From assembly GCA_934168355.1 (NCBI GenBank), contig CAKPNI010000024.1, forward strand, positions 1-19,652: 19,652 nucleotides of DNA. The letters run 5' to 3'. This document shows, in pieces, positions 15,497 to 19,652 of this stretch. The position numbers were made by a program, and so were the translations under genes. The DNA comes from an uncultured Clostridia bacterium. Lineage in GTDB: Bacteria > Bacillota > Clostridia > TANB77 > CAG-508. Below the pieces are notes generated by a model that made no database searches, was not told where the DNA came from, and saw nothing but the letters and a program-made list of their open reading frames with translations. Within the stretch, counting starts at the first letter, position 1. Each line of letters starts with the position of its first letter.

Positions 15497-17843
15497 TTAT
15501 TTTCTGCTTTCATGACATACAAAATATATAATTTGATATTTATTAGATAAACTATTAAGTAATTCTATGGCATTTTTTATCTTATTTTCATCCAAATTAA
15601 CAAATGGGTCATCTAAAATTATAAAAGGTTTTTCATTTTCAAATAAGCTATCAATCAAACTTAATCTCATGCAAATATAAACTAAATCTTTATATCCTGT
15701 ACTAAAATAATTAATTTCCTTATTCGAACCTTGTTCATTTATTTTAATATGTAAATTAACATCAAGATTTACATCTCTTTCTTTTCCATCTATCAATTGT
15801 AAATTCTTTAAAAAACTTGTTTTCATTTTTTCCAAATAGTGAGATGAAAATTGTTCTTTTGCAGTTTCTAATAATTTCTTTGTTTTTTCTAAAATACCAC
15901 AATTTTCTTTCATTTCTTCTATCTTTTGTGCCATTTCCTCTATATTGTTTTCTATATCAAAAACAGTTTCTAAATTACTTTCTAAAAGCTCAATCTGATT
16001 TTTATTATAATTTTTTTCATCATTTATTTTATTTATTTGAATAGTTATATCTTCTAGTTTTGTTTCTAACTCTTTTTTATCAATATTTTCTGTATTATTT
16101 TCCTTTATTTTTTGTAATTCTTTTATTTTATTTATTTTCTCATATTCCTCTTTAGTTTTTAATTTCATTTCATAATCTTGTCTTTGTCTTTGAAAATCCA
16201 TTTTTTTCATTTTTATTTCTTGTGCATATGTAACATATTGATTACTTAAATCATTAAAATATCTAAGTAAATAGCCTTTTATGCTTTCTTCTAGTTCCTT
16301 CAATTTTTTTAATATTTCATTTTGCTTTTCAAATATTATATTAGTAGAATTCATTAAATCATTGTACTTTATAAAATTAGATTTAATTTCTGTAAGTTTT
16401 ATAAGCATATCATCTTGTGTATTATCTATCAAGAAATCCTGTGCAAATTCTGTTACTTCCTTTCTTGTATTCGTTTCTTTTGATTGTAAATTTTCAATTA
16501 ATTCTTCTATTTCACTTATTTCTTCATCTTTATTTAAAACTTGCTTACCTTTATTTCTTAATGATTTAACCTTTACTAACATTATACTTAGCAAAATTAT
16601 TCCGCATAACTAATAAACCTGCTGCTATTTGTATCATTTTTATAGCAATAGTCCCTATTCCTGCTATCATACAAATTAAAGCTAATATTCCAAATATTAT
16701 ACATATATTTTTATCCTGATTTTTTTTCTTGCATATCTCTGTTTGTTCTTTTTTTAGAGCTATTACTTTTTCTTCATTTAACTTTATTTTACTTTCAACA
16801 TCACTTATGCTATTGTATTCTGAAATTACACTATTAATTTTGCCTTCTGTTATATTTTTATCTTTGAAAACTTTTTTTAGCTTTTCTAATTCAATATTAC
16901 CAGATGTTGAAACTTCATAATTTTTTATTTCGACTCTATATTTTTCTATTAATAAACATTTTTCTATTAATGTTTCTATTTCTATATCTGTAGGAATTCC
17001 TTCTTTGAAAAAGTCTTGAAGATTATGTAGTAAATTTTCACTTTCATTTAGATTTTTTTCTAATATTTTATAATTTTCTAGTTTTACATTTTGAGTTTCT
17101 TCTTGTATTTTTTGATTAATTAAAATATTGATTTTCTCACGTTCTTGCTCTTTTTCTTTTAGCTCTTTTTTTAGCATGTTATATCTGTCTTTTCTATCTT
17201 GCAATATTTTTTCATTTATTTTACTTTGCTCTAATTTCTTTTCTAATACTGTTTTTTCCTGTATTTTTTGGTTGATTTCTCCTCTATCACCTGTTTTTTT
17301 ATAATTCTTTATTGCTTTATCTAGCCTATATATTGCTTGCTCAGATGTATTTACGTCATTTTCATTTTCTAAAATATTTCCAAGTTTAGCATTTATGCTA
17401 TCATTCATCGATGTTTCTATATTTTGACCAGATATAAATGTACTTCTTTCATATGCCTCTTTATTTAGCTTAAATATCTCTTCCCCTATATTTTCAGTAT
17501 AATCCTTACTTTCTAGGTTTGTTGCTAAATCATATAATTTAAAGGTATCATCTATTTCTTTTTTGCCGAAAAATCTTTCAATTTTATATTTTTTATTATT
17601 TATTTCAAATTCAATACTTCCACCAAAGGCTCCACCTTGCCATGGCATATATTTTTTTCTATCAATTAAAACTTTTGAATTCCTTTTAATTTCCATTCCG
17701 TAAAACATGGCTTTTATAAAACTTGCAAATGTAGTTTTTCCAAATCCATTTTCTTCTTTTATTGTGTTTAACCCATTTTCAAATGTATAATTATAGTCTG
17801 ATAATTTTCCAAAGTTTTCTATATGACATTTTAGTAATTTCAT
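15497..17843 (-). CDS. yhaN: YhaN-like AAA ATPase (SbcC/Rad50-type), +1 frameshift in the membrane hairpin
   Basis: The rebuilt protein has 781 residues. It is the ATPase partner of YhaO in DNA repair, like Rad50 with Mre11. The N-terminus has a Walker A variant EENGFGKTT (about residues 33-41) and 'FIKAMFYGM'. Long coiled coils follow, then a hydrophobic hairpin near residues 385-425, then a second coiled coil. The C-terminus has the signature 'FSTGYKDLVYICMRL' and Walker B 'FIILDDPFVNLDE'. The first 413 codons end 'IAAGLLVM', then zero-frame CGG (16604-16602). The restored reading gives 'LLVMGIILLSIMLVKV', completing the second membrane segment. A central hydrophobic pair is known for YhaN. 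The start codon overlaps the yhaO stop by 1 bp (TAATG). Confidence 0.92.
16602..16604 (-). other. +1 frameshift site CGG|AAT in yhaN
   Basis: Zero-frame reading is GTT ATG CGG AAT AAT. The restored reading is GTT ATG (C) GGA ATA ATT TTG. The extra base is at 16604. The restored frame carries on the hydrophobic pattern of the membrane helix without a gap. Confidence 0.88.
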
Positions 17844-18931
17844 TAGTTTACCTCCTCTCCTGTAAGTGCTTTTATTCCTGTTGTTATTATTTTTCTTTTT
17901 TCTTCTTCAGATAAATTCTGTTTTAAAACTAGTCTTATAAACTCTCCTTTTAATGATGCATCATTTTCATATGTCATATAATCTATTTTTAGGGTTGTTT
18001 CGTCATATATTTTAGCAAAATAAAATATATTTTTATATTTTTTCTCTAAATATTTTATATCTCTTTCCGAATTTAGTTCTACTTTTCCTATTAAAACTAT
18101 TTTTATTAGTGCCTCTTTTTCTATTTTTTCTATCATGTTATCTATTTTTTCCTCTACTTCTAAGGTTGTTGAAGTTCCTGTTATATCAACATTTATTTCA
18201 TATAGATGTCTTCCTGCAAATGGAATAAATTTTGATTCTATTTTTTGCTTTTCTTCATTTATATCTAGTAAAACAAATCCTTTTTCTCCACACTCATCAA
18301 ACCCTCTACCCTCTAAACATCCTGAATAACAATAAATTCCTCTATTATCAATTCTTTCTTGTTTGAATCTATGAACATGTCCTAATGCTAAATAGTCAAT
18401 ATTTTTGTTTTTTAATGACTGAATATTTATAATTTCTGCTTTGTCTTTTTGGTCATATTTTACTTCTTGTCCGTGAAGAGTTACAATATTTATATCATTT
18501 TTATTTAACATTAATGTATTATAAATTTCGTAATTACTAAGATTTCCAAATTCAATTCCGGAAATTACGATTTTTCCATATCTATAACTTGTCCACCCTG
18601 TATTTGTAAATAGTTTTAAATTTGATGGTATTTCCTCTAAATCTAGTATAAAACTTGCCTCATCATGATTTCCTTTTAAATATATAAAGTCTATTTCTGG
18701 ATGTGAAAAAATACTGTCTAATACTACATTTTTCGCTTTTACTGTTATGTTCTTCTTATCAAACATATCCCCTGCAATTATTATAATTTTTACATCATTT
18801 TCAGCTGCATATTCTACCATATTTTGATATGTTCTTAAAATTTCATCTCTACGCTCTTTGGCTTTCATACTATCCAAATTGGATTTCATTTTTGAATCTA
18901 AGTGTAAGTCACTACAATGAATAATTTTCAT
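17843..18931 (-). CDS. yhaO: YhaO-like DNA repair exonuclease (SbcD/Mre11 family)
   Basis: A 362-residue calcineurin-like phosphoesterase. Metal-binding motifs are in order: 'HCSDLHLDS' (residues 4-12), 'IIAGDMFD' (near 49-56), 'LKGNHDE' (near 83-89), 'VTLHGQE' and 'LALGHVHR' (mid-protein). This is the complete Mre11-type nuclease core with a C-terminal cap domain. It would cut DNA ends together with YhaN. I chose the Met at 18931 because 'KIIHCSDLHLD' normally lies at the very N-terminus and AAGGGATG precedes it; the longer reading from 18967 adds 12 residues without a good site. It overlaps yhaN by 1 bp. Confidence 0.95.
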   Translation of the reverse strand: MKIIHCSDLHLDSKMKSNLDSMKAKERRDEILRTYQNMVEYAAENDVKIIIIAGDMFDKKNITVKAKNVVLDSIFSHPEIDFIYLKGNHDEASFILDLEEIPSNLKLFTNTGWTSYRYGKIVISGIEFGNLSNYEIYNTLMLNKNDINIVTLHGQEVKYDQKDKAEIINIQSLKNKNIDYLALGHVHRFKQERIDNRGIYCYSGCLEGRGFDECGEKGFVLLDINEEKQKIESKFIPFAGRHLYEINVDITGTSTTLEVEEKIDNMIEKIEKEALIKIVLIGKVELNSERDIKYLEKKYKNIFYFAKIYDETTLKIDYMTYENDASLKGEFIRLVLKQNLSEEEKRKIITTGIKALTGEEVN

Positions 18932-18982
18932 TTTATCATCCCTTTCTTGCAATTGTTTTTGCCTCATTTGTATATTTTAATA

Positions 18983-19020
18983 AAAAAATAGAAAAGAGGA
19001 GTTGTTCGTTCCCCTTTTCT
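18983..19020 (-). terminator. Terminator after the CD1247-like gene
   Basis: AGAAAAGGGGA (19020-19010) and TCCTCTTTTCT (19000-18990) on the minus strand form an 11-bp stem with one G-T pair, followed by a T run. It starts 3 bp after the stop codon. Confidence 0.88.
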
Positions 19021-19022
19021 TA

Positions 19023-19478
19023 TTATTTACATCCGCCACAATGTGAACAACCACCATTACAACCATTATCTTGGTCGTCGTCATTAGGATTTCCATTCCA
19101 ATCTAATTCTATTAAATTTCCACATTCTGGACATCTAATTTCATTAACATCTTCATCTACATCTGCATCAAATTCACAATTACAATATGGACAAGTTACC
19201 AAAAAATCACTTTCTACAGTTTCATCATATATATCTTCATATATGTTATCCATTTTATCATTTAATATCTCTATTATGTGATCTGTTTGTTCTTGTTTTT
19301 TTATAATTGTATTTAATTTCTCTTCTTTATAATTTATAATTTTTTCAATTTCATTCATCATAAAATCAACTAATTCTGCTGTTCTCTTTTTTAAATATAG
19401 CTGTTCTTTTTCATCTTTTATATTTTCATCTATATCTTTGAAAAAATTACTCATTTCCTGTTTTAGGTCTTCTAACAT
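19023..19478 (-). CDS. CD1247-like zinc-ribbon protein
   Basis: A 151-residue protein of the type often annotated 'CD1247 N-terminal domain-containing' in Clostridia. The N-terminus (about residues 1-85) is a charged helical/coiled-coil region. Then comes a zinc ribbon with paired CPYC and CPECG motifs (about residues 95-121). It ends with an Asp/Asn and then Gly/Cys-rich tail (CNGGCSHCGGCK) that could bind more metal. No membrane segment is seen. Its function is not established. It lies directly after efp, an order common in Clostridia as I recall it. The start at 19478 has AAAGGCAGA upstream. Confidence 0.85.
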   Translation of the reverse strand: MLEDLKQEMSNFFKDIDENIKDEKEQLYLKKRTAELVDFMMNEIEKIINYKEEKLNTIIKKQEQTDHIIEILNDKMDNIYEDIYDETVESDFLVTCPYCNCEFDADVDEDVNEIRCPECGNLIELDWNGNPNDDDQDNGCNGGCSHCGGCK

Positions 19479-19500
19479 TTATTCTGCCTTTCTTTTTCTG

Positions 19501-19579
19501 ATTTGGGACGGTTCTTTTCGCGAAAGGAACCGTCCCAAATACGAAATTTTTCGTAAAAAGAACCGTCCCCAATCTGAAA
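19501..19579. repeat. Palindromic interspersed repeat plus a half copy
   Basis: The 40 bp at 19501-19540 form a nearly perfect palindrome: ATTTGGGACGGTTCTTTTCG and its inverse complement with one mismatched pair. A second half copy, AAAGAACCGTCCCCAAT, lies at 19557-19573. The word AATACGAAATTT is shared with the element at 5095-5155. It fills the gap between efp and the CD1247-like gene. Confidence 0.9.
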
Positions 19580-19652
19580 TTATATTCTTTCCATATATTC
19601 ACATGTACGTGTATCTACTCTTAATACATCACCAATGTTTACAAACATAGGA
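19580..19652 (-). CDS. efp: Elongation factor P, C-terminus (partial)
   Basis: The last 23 codons are visible: PMFVNIGDVLRVDTRTCEYM then ERI and a TAA stop at 19582-19580. This matches the C-terminal OB-fold end of EF-P (FVNxGDxxRVDTRTGEYxERV). The Gly before Glu is Cys here. EF-P helps ribosomes through polyproline stretches. The rest lies outside the window. Confidence 0.9.
   Translation of the reverse strand, partial: PMFVNIGDVLRVDTRTCEYMERI

Noticed and set aside
6072..16604. The five frameshifts as ordinary sequencing errors or pseudogenes
   Set aside because: Not fully excluded, but the breaks are not in homopolymers. They share one motif and all respect the codon boundary. They occur only at CGG codons, and they hit genes that are conserved and otherwise intact on both sides.

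Overview
Every protein-coding gene recognised in this window lies on the minus strand, so transcription runs from the right end to the left. The DNA is very A+T rich, ribosome binding sites are strong (AGGAGG type), and promoters are close to TTGACA-17-TATAAT. The genes present are recA, spoVS, dpaA, RNase Y, Mini-III RNase, a prpC-prkC pair with PASTA repeats, yhaO-yhaN, a T-box leader and a 6S-like RNA. This points to a low-GC, spore-forming member of the Clostridia, probably an uncultured lineage.

Layout in the order of transcription. (1) 19652-18980: the 3' end of efp, a palindromic interspersed repeat, a CD1247-like zinc-ribbon protein and a terminator. (2) 18931-15497: yhaO and yhaN, a nuclease/ATPase DNA-repair pair. 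(3) 15384-14635: a non-coding stretch with a 6S-like RNA and its promoter, then a 261-bp element with two perfect 74-bp inverted arms. (4) 14634-11590: a YgjP-like metallopeptidase, RNase Y and an M50 membrane protease. (5) 11448-8669: prpC-prkC, the Ser/Thr phosphatase and kinase pair. (6) 8609-5159: a tight operon of rpe, two unrecognised genes, rbgA and mrnC. (7) 5036-1963: the sporulation genes dpaA and spoVS, then an orphan substrate-binding protein. (8) 1870-1: recA, then a T-box-controlled unit with a DUF1653 gene and the start of a probable ileS.

The main discovery is a repeated, codon-phased anomaly. Five genes (yhaN, prpC, prkC, an unknown gene and rbgA) are each split by a +1 frameshift. 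In all five the break is at a zero-frame CGG codon followed by AA. Skipping the C and reading GGA (Gly) restores the full protein, including the P-loop glycine of RbgA, the glycine-rich loop of PrkC and the second membrane segment of YhaN. By my reading of about 5,600 codons, these five are the only in-frame CGG codons in the window. CGG therefore does not seem to be used as an ordinary Arg codon here. It looks like a +1 frameshift signal, or CGGA is read as a four-base codon. A sequencing artefact is the main alternative, but it would not be expected to respect codon boundaries.

Two families of related repeats (GGGACGGTTCTTTT palindromes and a 31-bp GGACCGGTTCTTTT tandem array) sit between genes. 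Only the two end genes are cut by the window edge.
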